From the NCBI GenBank assembly GCA_010279815.1, contig QEOQ01000180.1:977036-1041035 (forward strand): a stretch of 64,000 nucleotides of DNA, read 5' to 3'. Every line of letters starts with the position of its first letter. The first letter of the stretch is position 1. The DNA comes from Brachionus plicatilis. Lineage: Eukaryota; Rotifera; Eurotatoria; Ploima; Brachionidae. The position numbers were made by a program, and so were the translations under genes. Shown here one piece after another: positions 22,201 to 32,180 of the stretch. The notes beneath the pieces are model-generated. The model saw nothing but the letters and a program-made list of their open reading frames with translations, was not told the DNA's origin and searched no databases.

Positions 22201-24268
22201 GTCAATGGCTTGGCAATGTGCTCGATCGGTGGCAGAATTCCCTGTTCAGATTTTTTTAAAGTTGTGCTTTAATAAACAAATTAGGCTTAATAAAAAAAAT
22301 TAAGTAATCATTATTACAACAGTCCTGTCTCATCATTGCCAATTCTAAAGGGTTGATTCCAAAATTCACTTCCTAGCCTATCTTTAATTATAAGTTTTAT
22401 TTACAGGTTCTGAATTTTTTCTCGATCCACTTACATCCTTTGCCATGTTCCACCAGAGGCAAGGTTCTATCTATTAAGGTTTTAATTTCGTTGTATTGCT
22501 GAGCTTTATCTGATTGATTCATAACTAATCCATCAATAGATCGGTTCACCATTTCTTAATTTAAATTGATTTACTAGTTAATGTTTTCAGGCAAATGTGG
22601 AAATTATATAGAAAAGCAAGCGTACAGTTATTATCTTAAAAATGGACTGTTTTCTAATATTTTCTTTTTTTTATCTGTTTTAAAATTCTATTTATCAATT
22701 AAAAGGTATAACAGGTTTTTGGTGATGTATTCATAGAAAAATTATTAAATAAAATCAAACAAAACTCATAGAATTTTTTTTTAGAAATTTTGTAACAATA
22801 TTAGGATAAAATTTAATTAAAATTAATTTTTAGATGTATTATCGTTTGATAAACTTTTGAAATAATTTTTTTTTTCAATTAAAATTTTCGTTTTTTATAG
22901 ATTAAAGGAAAATTTAAAATTTTTTCAATTTATTGACTATGAAAAAATTACGAGAAATTATTATTCTAGAAAAAAAAAAAAATTTTTATAAATTATTTTT
23001 CTACCCTCGCATAGAAAAATATTTTTCTTCAATAATTGATTGAAATAGAATAAAAATTAAATGATGATTTATTTAATTTTTTTTTATTACTCACTCCTTG
23101 ATTTAAATACTAAGCTAATAATTTCTTAAATTGAGGAATTTTTGAAAAAATTTTTAATCTTTTAAGTTTTTTTTTTGAATTTTCAGGTTGAATTTTCCAT
23201 CCATTTTTAAGGTCATTCAGGGTTGTTTTGGTACTGTCAATTTTGCTACTAACAGAAACTACTTATAGTTATTAGGAATAATCAATAGCAATTCTATGAA
23301 ATTTTTTCTAGGCGTTTCTTGTGTTTTTGCTTAATTTTTTTGTATTAAAATTCACAGCACCATTTTATTCTACAATGAGGGACTAAAATAAAAAGCACAT
23401 TATAGCAAAATATTCATGCAAGCCCTAATTTCCCAAAACATTTTTAAAATTTGAAAAAGGTACCAATTTTACTTATTTTCTTTTTTATTTCTATCAATAA
23501 TTACCTTTAATCAATCAAAGTGAAAAAATTTATAGATACTTGATATATGGTCTTGAGTGTATTTTCTTTCGTTCATTTTCTCGCTCCAATTGTTCAAAGC
23601 ATTCTCACCCAGATCTCCATTAAGATTTGGTTTAAATTTCTTGTTCAGTGAAACATTTGAATTTGTTTCTTCCAAGTATAAATCAGCACTAGGTTTATCT
23701 GAGTCCGCAGGACCATAATTTAAATCAATTGGTTTTCCATTGGTAACTGACTCTTGTAAATACTCTTCAACAGTTCCGAGTATACTATACGGAATACAAT
23801 TTCCATCTCTGTCAAAGCGTATTCCTAGGTTTTCGGAAGTATCAACGGGTTTTACTGGTCTTTCCGGAGCCAATTTTGCAACTTGGATCCTTAAATTATT
23901 TTTCAAAATATTTACAGCCTTTTAAGGAAATTATTGACTACTCTTTGGTGGGATATGCGTTTTTATTAGATTTTTTTACAATCACCTCTTTTTGCTTTTC
24001 TTCAATCTGCTTTGATTTAGACTTTCTTAGCTTTAAAATTAAGATAAAATTAATTAAATTAAATTAAAAAAAAACTTTGAAAATTCACTTTTTGCAATTC
24101 TTCCTCTTTGATGGCTAATTTTTGAATGTCCTCGCCATCAATTGCTTTAAAGGTGATTTTCTCTTCGATTTCGCTATGAGTCGGACTAAGTTTACCTAAA
24201 TCATCTGTTTTTTTCTTTCCTCTTTCCCTTTTTGTAAGTTTGGTTTCTGATCGACTATTAGTTGACAT
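19250..24268 (-). CDS. MYCBPAP: MYCBP-associated protein (MYCBPAP), ten exons
   Basis: I join exons 24268-24089, 24030-23986, 23918-23540, 22554-22435, 22381-22318, 22266-21578, 21529-21342, 20375-19865, 19805-19768 and 19681-19250 into 2646 nt, 881 residues; phases agree at every junction, and borders are GT-AG. Family landmarks: LAPERPV near residue 85, LIDRTLP, GSEFWNQP, ETGLF...GILPPIEHIAKP, GPCIVFGGQTADW, IYYDWRK, QRFYFDTRS, VIMPGDSLKMH, GIFTERWEFVTHPRLL (an Ig-like/ASH-type region), then YMTEEDLF and a Lys/Asp-rich low-complexity stretch before a helical C-terminus. Family members act in sperm flagella and cilia and bind the MYC partner MYCBP. The least certain border is the acceptor of the last exon (19681). 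Introns 3 and 7 are about 1 kb; intron 7 holds a LINE scrap. This gene implies an animal with motile cilia or flagella. Confidence 0.88.
20515..20785 (+). pseudogene. LINE reverse-transcriptase fragment in MYCBPAP intron 7
   Basis: On the plus strand, antisense to the host gene, broken frames read KMKYLGVWIDGKCYSKEHL followed by a stretch ending LKAHLFKTYLD. These align with MRYLGVEIS...LTEHL and GQLYKTYIRP of the LINE at 9218-12267. Stops and frameshifts make it a dead fragment of that family. Confidence 0.65.
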
Positions 24269-24441
24269 TATAGTATATTAGTATAAAAAATTTATCTAAG
24301 TTTTAAATAAAACGTCTAAAATGTATTTATTCAAAAAGTTAGAATTAACAAGTTTCCATGGCAACTAATTTTTTTTCTTTACGAAATTTAATCTTTGCTA
24401 AACTATGTAACCAAAATTTTGAATTTATTAATTTATATTGA
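24269..24441. other. upstream region of MYCBPAP
   Basis: Only about 170 bp separate the MYCBPAP start from the edge of the second LINE, so any promoter lies here or inside the LINE. No clear TATA box or other element can be assigned in such AT-rich sequence. Confidence 0.3.
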
Positions 24442-26244
24442 TTTTGGAAAGAAATTTCAAAGTTTAAGAATAAATCGTCATTCAAGCCTAAAAATGTAAG
24501 TTTAAAAAATTTTGAAATTTTTTATAAGGATTTATTCTCAGCGGATAATGCTGTTGAAAATTTGGAACGAAAAAAGATAGAAGAAGACACAGCGTTATTC
24601 TATGAATCAATCAAAAAGAAAGTTTATGATTATCCAGTTACTGAATTTGAAGTTAAGTCGGCTATTAATAAACTCAAGTCAAATAAAGCAGTTGGGCATG
24701 ATAATATTCCTGCTGAAATGCTTAAACATTCCAAGTCCCCATCTTTAATGATTGTATTGCAGAAATTTTACACAATAATTTTCAATTATGGAATTGTACC
24801 AAATGATTTCAATGTCTCAATAGTAACGCCAATACCAAAGAGTAAAACAGCTAACAATCAACCTAGCGATTTTAGACCAATTTCAGTATCCTCGTGCTTT
24901 GCCAATGTCTTGGAACATATAATTCTTCAAAATATCGATATTAGAAGTAAAATAAATACAAATCAATTTGGTTATAAAAACAGATATTCATGTAAACATG
25001 CGTATTTTATGGTTAATGAAACTATCAACTATTATAATATTAATAAAACAAATGTTTATTTAGCAAGTTTAGATGCCCAAAAAGCATTTGACAAGCTATG
25101 GAGAACTGGTCTATTTTTTAAACTAAAAGAAACGATACATGAGATGTTTTGGAGAGTTCTCTTCAATTATTATAATGTTTCATGTATTATTATTAAATAT
25201 GAAAATCAAAAATCTGAAATTATTAGAATCACTGAAGGTGTTAAGCAAGGTGGCGTTTTGTCTCCACATTTATTTAACTTCTTTATTAATGAGTTAATAC
25301 AGGCTTGTACGAGTCTAAAAATTGGGTGTAGAATTGGTAGTATTAATACATCCATAGTTGGTTACTGTGATGACATTGTTTTATTAAGTCCAACAAAATA
25401 CAATCTTCAAATTTTGCTTAATATGTGTAGTGAATTTGGAAGACTATGGAAAATAAATTTTAATCCAACTAAATCGGTCATTATATTTCAAAATTGGAGT
25501 AAAAATGATGTATCTAGAGATTTTTACTTAAATGGAATCAAAGTTCAAAAAGTAAACAGTTTGTCTTACCTTGGTTTACCAATTGGCGATCATGTTTTTA
25601 AAGAAAATTATTGGGATGAAAAATTCAAAAAAGTGCAAAAAGCTCTATACTCCTTAAATGGAGTTGGTTGTAGAGCATTTGGTCTAGAACCTAAAATCTT
25701 AGCTAGACTGTATAGCATATATTGTCAGTCAATTTTTAATTATGGCATAGAAATTTGTCATATTAAAAAAAGTAAACTCAAAATTTATGATAAATCACAA
25801 GCCTGTATTATTAAACGTAACATTGGACTATCTAAATTCACGAAAAATACTGCTTTGTTGGAAGCGTTAAAAGTCAAATCAATAAGCAGAATTTATTACA
25901 AGTCTAAGATCCTTTTTTACCATCAAATAAAAAAACTTAAACCAATGGACGAATTATTATCATATCTAAACCTCTATTATAATAAATTCAAATGCCCTGA
26001 AGGCTCATTTATTAAACAAATAAAAGACGTCGGTAAAATAATTGATTTAGATCCTTTCACTGAAAATAGTAAAGTTTGTATGGATGCACTAGATCAATTT
26101 TATGTGTCAAAAATTACTCAAATAGACAAAGCTCAACTCTATAGAAAAATTGTACATTTATGTGACTTGCTCTGTAAAGATCAAGTTAATTGTAAATACT
26201 ATAAAGAGATTTTATACGATGTGCTGAATAAATCAGTAACTTAA
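24442..26244 (+). pseudogene. LINE reverse transcriptase, truncated, with YCDD active site
   Basis: An open frame of 600 codons without its own start, so the endonuclease is lost. The reverse transcriptase is otherwise whole: FYKDLFSADNA, AINKLKSNKAVGHDNIPAEM, DFRPISVSSCFANV, the first catalytic motif SLDAQKAFDKLWR, EGVKQGGVLSPHLF, and the second catalytic motif YCDD at 25363-25374, followed by LSYLGLPIG and a thumb/C-terminal region. YCDD replaces the YADD usual in LINEs; both aspartates are kept. It is clearly related to the dead copy at 42968-44525 and more distantly to the LINE at 9218. No internal stop, so the insertion is probably fairly young. Confidence 0.85.
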
Positions 26245-26297
26245 ATAATTTAATCTTAGCTTTTTTTTATTTTTTATCTGATTTTTTTTTTTTTTTT

Positions 26298-26343
26298 NNN
26301 NNNNNNNNNNNNNNNNNNNNNNNNNNNNNNNNNNNNNNNNNNN
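26298..26343. other. assembly gap (46 N)
   Basis: A run of N directly after a T-homopolymer in the LINE-2 3' UTR; the assembly probably broke on the homopolymer. Confidence 0.99.
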
Positions 26344-26376
26344 ATTATAATTATAAATAAATAAAAATAAATAAAT

Positions 26377-28470
26377 TTATACGATGAACTTTTAAGTTAA
26401 TCCAATATTTTATTAAATAATAATCCTTAAATAATTTAAATCAACTATCTATGAAAATCTAATTTCTCCTTACTTGTTTAAATATTTTACAAACCAAATA
26501 ATTAATAAATGTACTGAATCTTGACACATCCATAAATGGAGTGAAAGTTTTATTTTTGTGATGATATATAGATTTTAGTAGCCTGTAAAAGCTTTATATG
26601 TTCTCAATTTTCTCCTCTTATTTAACGTCACCTTGTTCATTAAATTTTGCTAAAAACCCAAAAATGTGGAGAAAAAAACTCATATTGATGTTAAGGATTA
26701 TAGTTGGAAGACTTCAATATCAAAATTGAATCATTTATTTATAGAAAAAAATTTTAGTCTAGTGAATTCGGTTAAGTTTATTGTCGCCCAAATACAATTT
26801 AACATTGGATTAAATATTTTCTACTTTAATTTTTATAAATGTATTAGATGTCTTCTAGACAAAATTTATTTTACATAATTTCTATTTTTTTTTATTTTAT
26901 GGTCTACTTTCTCTTTCTATTAATATTATTCTGTCCAAGGGGATTTAAATTAACAAGAACAAAAAGAAAAATAATATAATTTAATTCTGTTTCTATCAAA
27001 TCCAAAGCTGATTATGGGAACATTTTCTAACAGATAAAAAGAAAATTAATTAAAAAAAATTTGAAAATTTTTATTTTTACTATTATTAACGAAAAATAAT
27101 GCAAAATTACGATTATTTTTAAATATTTTCTTAATTTTTTGATCTTTAACTTTCAATAATTTTAGTCACTTTTCGTTAAATAAGGTTTTATCCCAGAGCA
27201 AAATAACTACTGTTTAACAAATTTTTTTGTAAAAATTTAGATACTTATGCTTTTGCTTAAAAAATTCATAATTTTAATTTAATTAAATATTTCTAATCAA
27301 ACTAATTACATTAATTTTATTATCTAATAGAAAATATTTCTTTTTTTTTAGACTTTTGTTTTAGCATTTTTTTTTTGCCTATGTGGCTTTAAACTAATAA
27401 ATAATAATAATAATAAAAAATTTAATGACATGTCAGTAAATTTGGATAATTACGTTACTAAGTTGATATCGATTATCAATTAATCAATTAGATTCATTAT
27501 TATTTTTTATAGCACACTCTATCTTTTAAACTATCCAATTAAACTATATTTCTATAAATTGTTATCAATAAAATTCATTAATCCGAAAATTTTAAGATTT
27601 TTGTTCGTTTACGGATTAAAGATAATCCGTAAAACTTAATCCGTAATGGTTTTTTTCGGTCCCGTCTGTTACGGATTAAAGAGAGTCGACTGTATCTTTT
27701 TTTAAATTTATTTAAAACTAATTTCAAAATATTTTATAAAGTATTAAAATAATCAAAAGATAAACAGTAAGTAAGTTAACAAACTCAGTTCGAAAATCTA
27801 ACCATTGTTAGATTTTGAAAGGCTAGGCTTATTCAATTTATTCAAGCATACTAGTAAAAAATCAAAGAGTGAACAAAATAATGATTTTATTTATTTGTGT
27901 TTTTTAAAAAAGTATTTTTTAGTAAATTTTATCAGACTTGTTTTTAAAGTCCCAAGTTTTAGTCAATTTTTAAAAAATTTAAAAAGATTCATGACTAATT
28001 TCTTAAAAATCTCTCAAACTAACTTTAAATTTTTAAAAGTTTTTTAAAAAATTCAAGTCAGTTTTAGGTCAAAATTAATATTGGCGTTCTCAGCCATCGG
28101 AATCACATAAAAATGAATTTTTTGCCGTCCCGGAATTGTTGTGGCGGCCGCATTAATTTTATTTCGACAAGACAAAGAAAATTAAACCATTGACTTAAGT
28201 TGACTCTATAGCAACTTTGAATTTTATGATGATTTTTGGGCAGATTTTAGATCAAATTTAAAATCACAATTTAAAAAAATGATAGGGTTCTCTTCTTGAT
28301 TAGTTCTCTTAGACTCTAAATATATAAAAAAATATAAACCTATAGATTAATTTTGCTTAAATTTGTAAAAATTTATTTCTAAAATGAAAAATACAGTAAA
28401 AAATAACATAATAATTTTTAAACAATTTTTATTTAATAATATATATTTTTAGTTTAAAAGATTTAATCAA
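26377..28470. other. intergenic, LINE tail and repeat ends, no clear gene
   Basis: It holds a LINE 3'-end scrap (27335-27418), inverted TTACGGATTAAAG / AATCCGTAA motifs at 27610-27685 ending in GTCGACTGTA like a pogo-type right end, and a GC-richer island at 28068-28187. A 70-codon frame at 26666-26878 begins at a GTG and shows no recognisable motif. Confidence 0.4.
27335..27418 (+). repeat. solo LINE 3' end
   Basis: TTTTTTTTAGACTTTTG, a short GCC-loop-GGC hairpin, then TTTAAACTAATAAATAATAA. This has the same order as the end of LINE-1 (T-rich, GGCC hairpin, TAAAACTAAATAAATAATAA). Probably the remains of an insertion so short that only the 3' tail was copied. Confidence 0.5.
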
Positions 28471-29823
28471 TTAAAAAGTATTTACATTTTCTTTTTCGTG
28501 AGGATATTTTTTTCTTAATTGTTTTCGTCTTTCATAGTAAAAATAATATCCTATAAAGGGTACAAAAAGCAGAATACCAATTATACCAATGACTGCTGGG
28601 ATTACAGACCAAACATTTTCTTTTTTCAAAGGCGCTGTATTAGTAATAGTTGACTTTGTTGAAGATGTGACCAACTTGGTCGTTGTAGTTGTAGAAGTAG
28701 TTGTCGTACTCTCTGGGTAACATTCTCTAATTTTTGTCTCAAATGAACATTTTTCAAATATTTCTTCAAAATTCTCTAAACAATTTTCGACAGAACCATT
28801 GGAATGTACATTTGTGCTATTAACTAATTCTTTTACTAACCAAACTAAAGTGCAGGAACATTCAATAGTTTCATTTGTGTAAATAATTGGAGTGAATTTT
28901 TTATCTTTAAGAGAATCGTAAAAAATACAAAAGTCTTTATCCGGATATGAATATGATTTAGAATAATCTCTTAAAATCAATTCAAATTTTTGGGATTTAA
29001 CATTTTTTAGCCATGTTAAATTCGTTCCATAAACAAAATCGGTCAAGTTTTGCAAAGATATCTCCAAAAATTGAATTTGACTAAAATTACTGAAAACTTT
29101 TTCCTCTATAGAAAAGTAGACATCTTCTGCCAAACTTGAATATGAAAACGATTGTAAATTGCCGAAAATTCTATTATCCAATTGAGTAGAATCTAAATTT
29201 TTTAATCTGGAATCTTTGATGACTAATTTACTTATTTGTGAGTGCATAAAGTCACTTACATCAAAATTTATCGCAGAGAATATGCCTCTGTCCAGATTGG
29301 AAAATTCCAAGGTCTCTAAATCAATTCGATAAAATAAAATAGGACAAAATGGCTCTAAAAATTCTACACTCGGACCAAATTTTATTTTTTTAAATTTACG
29401 AAAAAATTTTGCTACACTTGCCAGGCTTAGGTCACAGCTGTTCAAATCTTGTTTATTTATTAAAAATTTTATTTTGGATGCATCAATATGGACACTTGCT
29501 GATTGCCAAATAAAAAATTCAGTAATTGAAGTATCAAAACTTTTGAAATTCTTCAAAGTTATCTCAGACTCGTTTAAAATTAGACTGGTAATTTGTTCCA
29601 ACTGAAAAGCCGCTTGGTAATCGAATTCAATTTGGTTTTTTGGACTCAGAAACAATTGTTTAATGCGAATCGAATTGTTGAGTTTTTCCAACTTTAAGTC
29701 ACTAAATTTGGTGAAATTTTCGCATTTTAATTCGAAAATTTTTTTGTTGTACGAACAAGAATCTGTTAATTCTTGTCGGCTAAAGTCAAAAAGACAAAGA
29801 AAAAAGATAAACTTTGTGTACAT
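28471..29823 (-). CDS. single-pass membrane protein with LRR-like ectodomain
   Basis: A single-exon 450-residue type I membrane protein: signal peptide (about 1-17), a 350-residue Leu/Ile/Phe-rich ectodomain with irregular repeats resembling degenerate leucine-rich repeats and several N-glycosylation sites, a Thr/Ser stalk (about 371-395), a membrane helix at about 406-430 and a short basic tail. The end of the ectodomain has a cap-like cysteine block: DFCIFY at 297-302, CSCTLVWL at 322-329, and cysteines at 348, 359 and 368. CPILFY (160-165), DFCIFY and CxCxLxWL occur at matching places in the seven-pass protein at 40388-42619, so the two share an ectodomain. Function unknown; by architecture a cell-surface recognition or adhesion protein. 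ATG at 29821-29823. Family name not recognised. Confidence 0.85.
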   Translation of the reverse strand: MYTKFIFFLCLFDFSRQELTDSCSYNKKIFELKCENFTKFSDLKLEKLNNSIRIKQLFLSPKNQIEFDYQAAFQLEQITSLILNESEITLKNFKSFDTSITEFFIWQSASVHIDASKIKFLINKQDLNSCDLSLASVAKFFRKFKKIKFGPSVEFLEPFCPILFYRIDLETLEFSNLDRGIFSAINFDVSDFMHSQISKLVIKDSRLKNLDSTQLDNRIFGNLQSFSYSSLAEDVYFSIEEKVFSNFSQIQFLEISLQNLTDFVYGTNLTWLKNVKSQKFELILRDYSKSYSYPDKDFCIFYDSLKDKKFTPIIYTNETIECSCTLVWLVKELVNSTNVHSNGSVENCLENFEEIFEKCSFETKIRECYPESTTTTSTTTTTKLVTSSTKSTITNTAPLKKENVWSVIPAVIGIIGILLFVPFIGYYFYYERRKQLRKKYPHEKENVNTF

Positions 29824-30617
29824 ATTTTAAATATTGAATAAATAAGAAAATTTTATTTTTTATCACGTATTTAATAAAAATTTTTCAAAGAGATAATATT
29901 TTTTATCTTTTATTTTATCAATAAGGCTTTTTTAATATTTTTTTTATTAAAGATAATTTGAATGGTTGAAGACTGTTTGTTTAATTTTATTATGGCTTTT
30001 AAATTATATCAAAATTTTTTCTTATCAATGCGTACTCTCGTGTAGAATTAAAATATTTTGGCCAGAAATTTTGACCGTCAAGTGGACCGGTATAAAGTGA
30101 TTGGAAATATATGGTTATCGATCGTGGTAAATTTATTTTTGACCAAAAAAAAATTAAAGATCAATTTAATTTAATTCAATACTAATCATTATTTAATATT
30201 CTTGTTCATTATTTGAAAATCATTTTTACAAGCAATGAAATTTACTTTTACTTAGATTATTTTTTTAAAAATTTTATTCAAATTTTTCATTTTTTACCAA
30301 TAAAGAAATTTTCGCTATCTCTTTATATTTTTTCATTGATGATTTTTTTATCATAAATTTCTAATGGAAATTTTGCATTAATTTTTGCTTGAATTTTTTA
30401 TCTATGACAATCTTGAATATATTCATATTCTATACAACCTGTAGGTTGTCTCAAAGTATTTAATTGAATTAAATTGAAAAACTTTTAGAGTAAAAGATTA
30501 AAACCATCTTTTTCTAGTCAACTGGTACCTACTCAACATTCTTTCCAATATTAATTTATTATTTGTTTATTAGAACATAAAAAATTTTCTAATTAAAATT
30601 AAAATTAAAATCCTATA
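29824..30617. other. intergenic, nothing recognised
   Basis: AT-rich upstream region of the single-pass ectodomain gene, up to the pogo-like element. No gene or RNA seen. Confidence 0.4.
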
Positions 30618-31379
30618 CAGTCGTTCCTCCGTATAATGAGATCCCATAAAACGAGAAACTCTTTATAACGAACATTTTACCTGGAACCGATTACGAGCAA
30701 TACAAAAAGATATAAAAATGTTTTCGATAGAACGAGTTTCTATAGAAAAAAAACTTCCTTTAACGAGCTTGAAAAAAAAACTTTCACACTTGTGTATTAG
30801 GAAAAAAGATTAAAACAAATAAAAATAAAACAATTAATTTTCTTTTTATAATTGAATATAAATAACTGAAAATACTTGATTGTCTAATCTAATTGAAAAA
30901 AATGACAGATAAACTTGCTCAAAAAAAAGAAAGTGTATCTCGCTTGAGACTAAAATAGAAATTATAAAAAACATTGCGATCAAAAAATAACTACCACTAC
31001 ACTTTCTAAAGAATTCGGAAGTCGAAGATTTTACAAAACCAAAAAAATAAGATTTTAGCTCAAAGGATGCAATCGAAAGAATTAATGATTTAAAAGATTT
31101 TTTTCTAAATAAAAAAGAAGATTTTTCCAACGTTGTTGACTTTTTGTTTAATACTGAAAATATTGTACTAGAAAAATGAAAAACCAAACAATCCAGTATT
31201 AAAGATTTTGCTTAATTTTTAGTTTTATTTTTCTTTTTTTTTTTAACTTTTTCAATAAAAATTTTAATAAAAAAATAAAAATTGCCCATCCTTTTCAATG
31301 GGATTTCGATAAAACGAGTTTCGATATAACGAGCACAAAAATTTTCGCCCAACTTGCTCGTTATACCGAGGAACGACTG
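30618..31379 (+). mobile_element. pogo/Tc1-like DNA transposon remnant (762 bp)
   Basis: The termini CAGTCGTTCCTCCGTATAAT and, inverted, CAGTCGTTCCTCGGTATAAC match at all but three of those 20 bases. A TA flanks each end (30616-30617, 31380-31381), as Tc1/mariner-pogo elements require. CGATAAAACGAG / CGATATAACGAG motifs recur inside the right arm, typical of Tigger/pogo ends. On the plus strand broken frames read LETKIEIIKNIAIKK and then SKEFGSRRFYKTKK, resembling the DNA-binding helices of a pogo/CENP-B transposase. The rest of the transposase is gone, so it cannot move by itself. Confidence 0.8.
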
Positions 31380-31381
31380 TA

Positions 31382-32180
31382 CTCCAACCGAAAAATAAAT
31401 ATCAATGAAATAATTTTTGAAATATATTTAGGTCATTTTCTTGTGAATTCATGTATTCTGATTTTAATTTAGCCTAAATTAAAATTAAATTAAAATTCAA
31501 GTTTTCCTTGAAATAGTATACTTCGTCTGATTCTGGTAGCTTCATTGAAACTATGCAGTTTTGAATTGTTTTTATTTAATCAATTTAAATGTTTAATTTT
31601 TTCAATATTATTAGTTACCATAGATGGGATCCTACTGTTTCCTATCTTCGCAAGTCTAGCTTGCTAGCTTGTTGTAGCTTATATTATTATATTGTATTAT
31701 ATTTTATTTTAGAAAAATAATTTTTTAAAAATAACTCATCGAGTCCATCAACTCAAACCATTTTTTTTTAATCAAATAAAAAATTTATTAAAGCAGAGTA
31801 GTCACTAACTATTTTTACAGACAGTCAATTAATCAAAAAAAGTCATTTGATCTTAAAAATTTCGTTAATACGAAATTTAACTAACTAACATTTGAAAAAA
31901 TTAGTTAAAAAAGCTGATAAAAATTGAACAAAAAGTTTATTTTTCATGAAAAATTATTATTTTTTTTTATTAATAACAAAATAATAATATTTTTATCATG
32001 ACTAAGAATTATGAAAAAAAAATTTAATTTTAAAAACAAATGGTACTCATTTTTTTCATGGCTTAGTAATTTGGAATTTTAAAATTCAAAGAATTTCTAC
32101 ATACCTTAGCATTTTATTACGTATCTAATTTATTAAAAATACTAAAAATAATATGCAAAAATTTTATTTTTGTTTTAAAT
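31382..32180. other. upstream region of GCLC
   Basis: AT-rich. A local patch with CAAGTCTAGCTTGCTAGCTTG (direct/inverted CTAGCTTG motifs) lies near 31650-31675. No promoter element can be called with confidence. Confidence 0.35.

Larger units (their letters stand above)
24442..26376 (+). mobile_element. 5'-truncated LINE (LINE-2 of this window) with assembly gap
   Basis: It covers the reverse-transcriptase frame (24442-26244), a T-rich 3' UTR, an assembly gap and an ATAAATAAATAAA-type tail. The 5' edge is placed where the open frame meets a stop (24439-24441) and may be off by tens of bases. No flanking duplication could be matched. Confidence 0.75.

Noticed and set aside
26666..26878. 70-codon plus-strand frame
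   Set aside because: Begins at GTG, no recognisable motif, biased composition in its second half.
30846..31187. 113-codon minus-strand open frame inside the pogo-like element
   Set aside because: The plus strand carries the decayed transposase similarity; this frame is its opposite-strand shadow.
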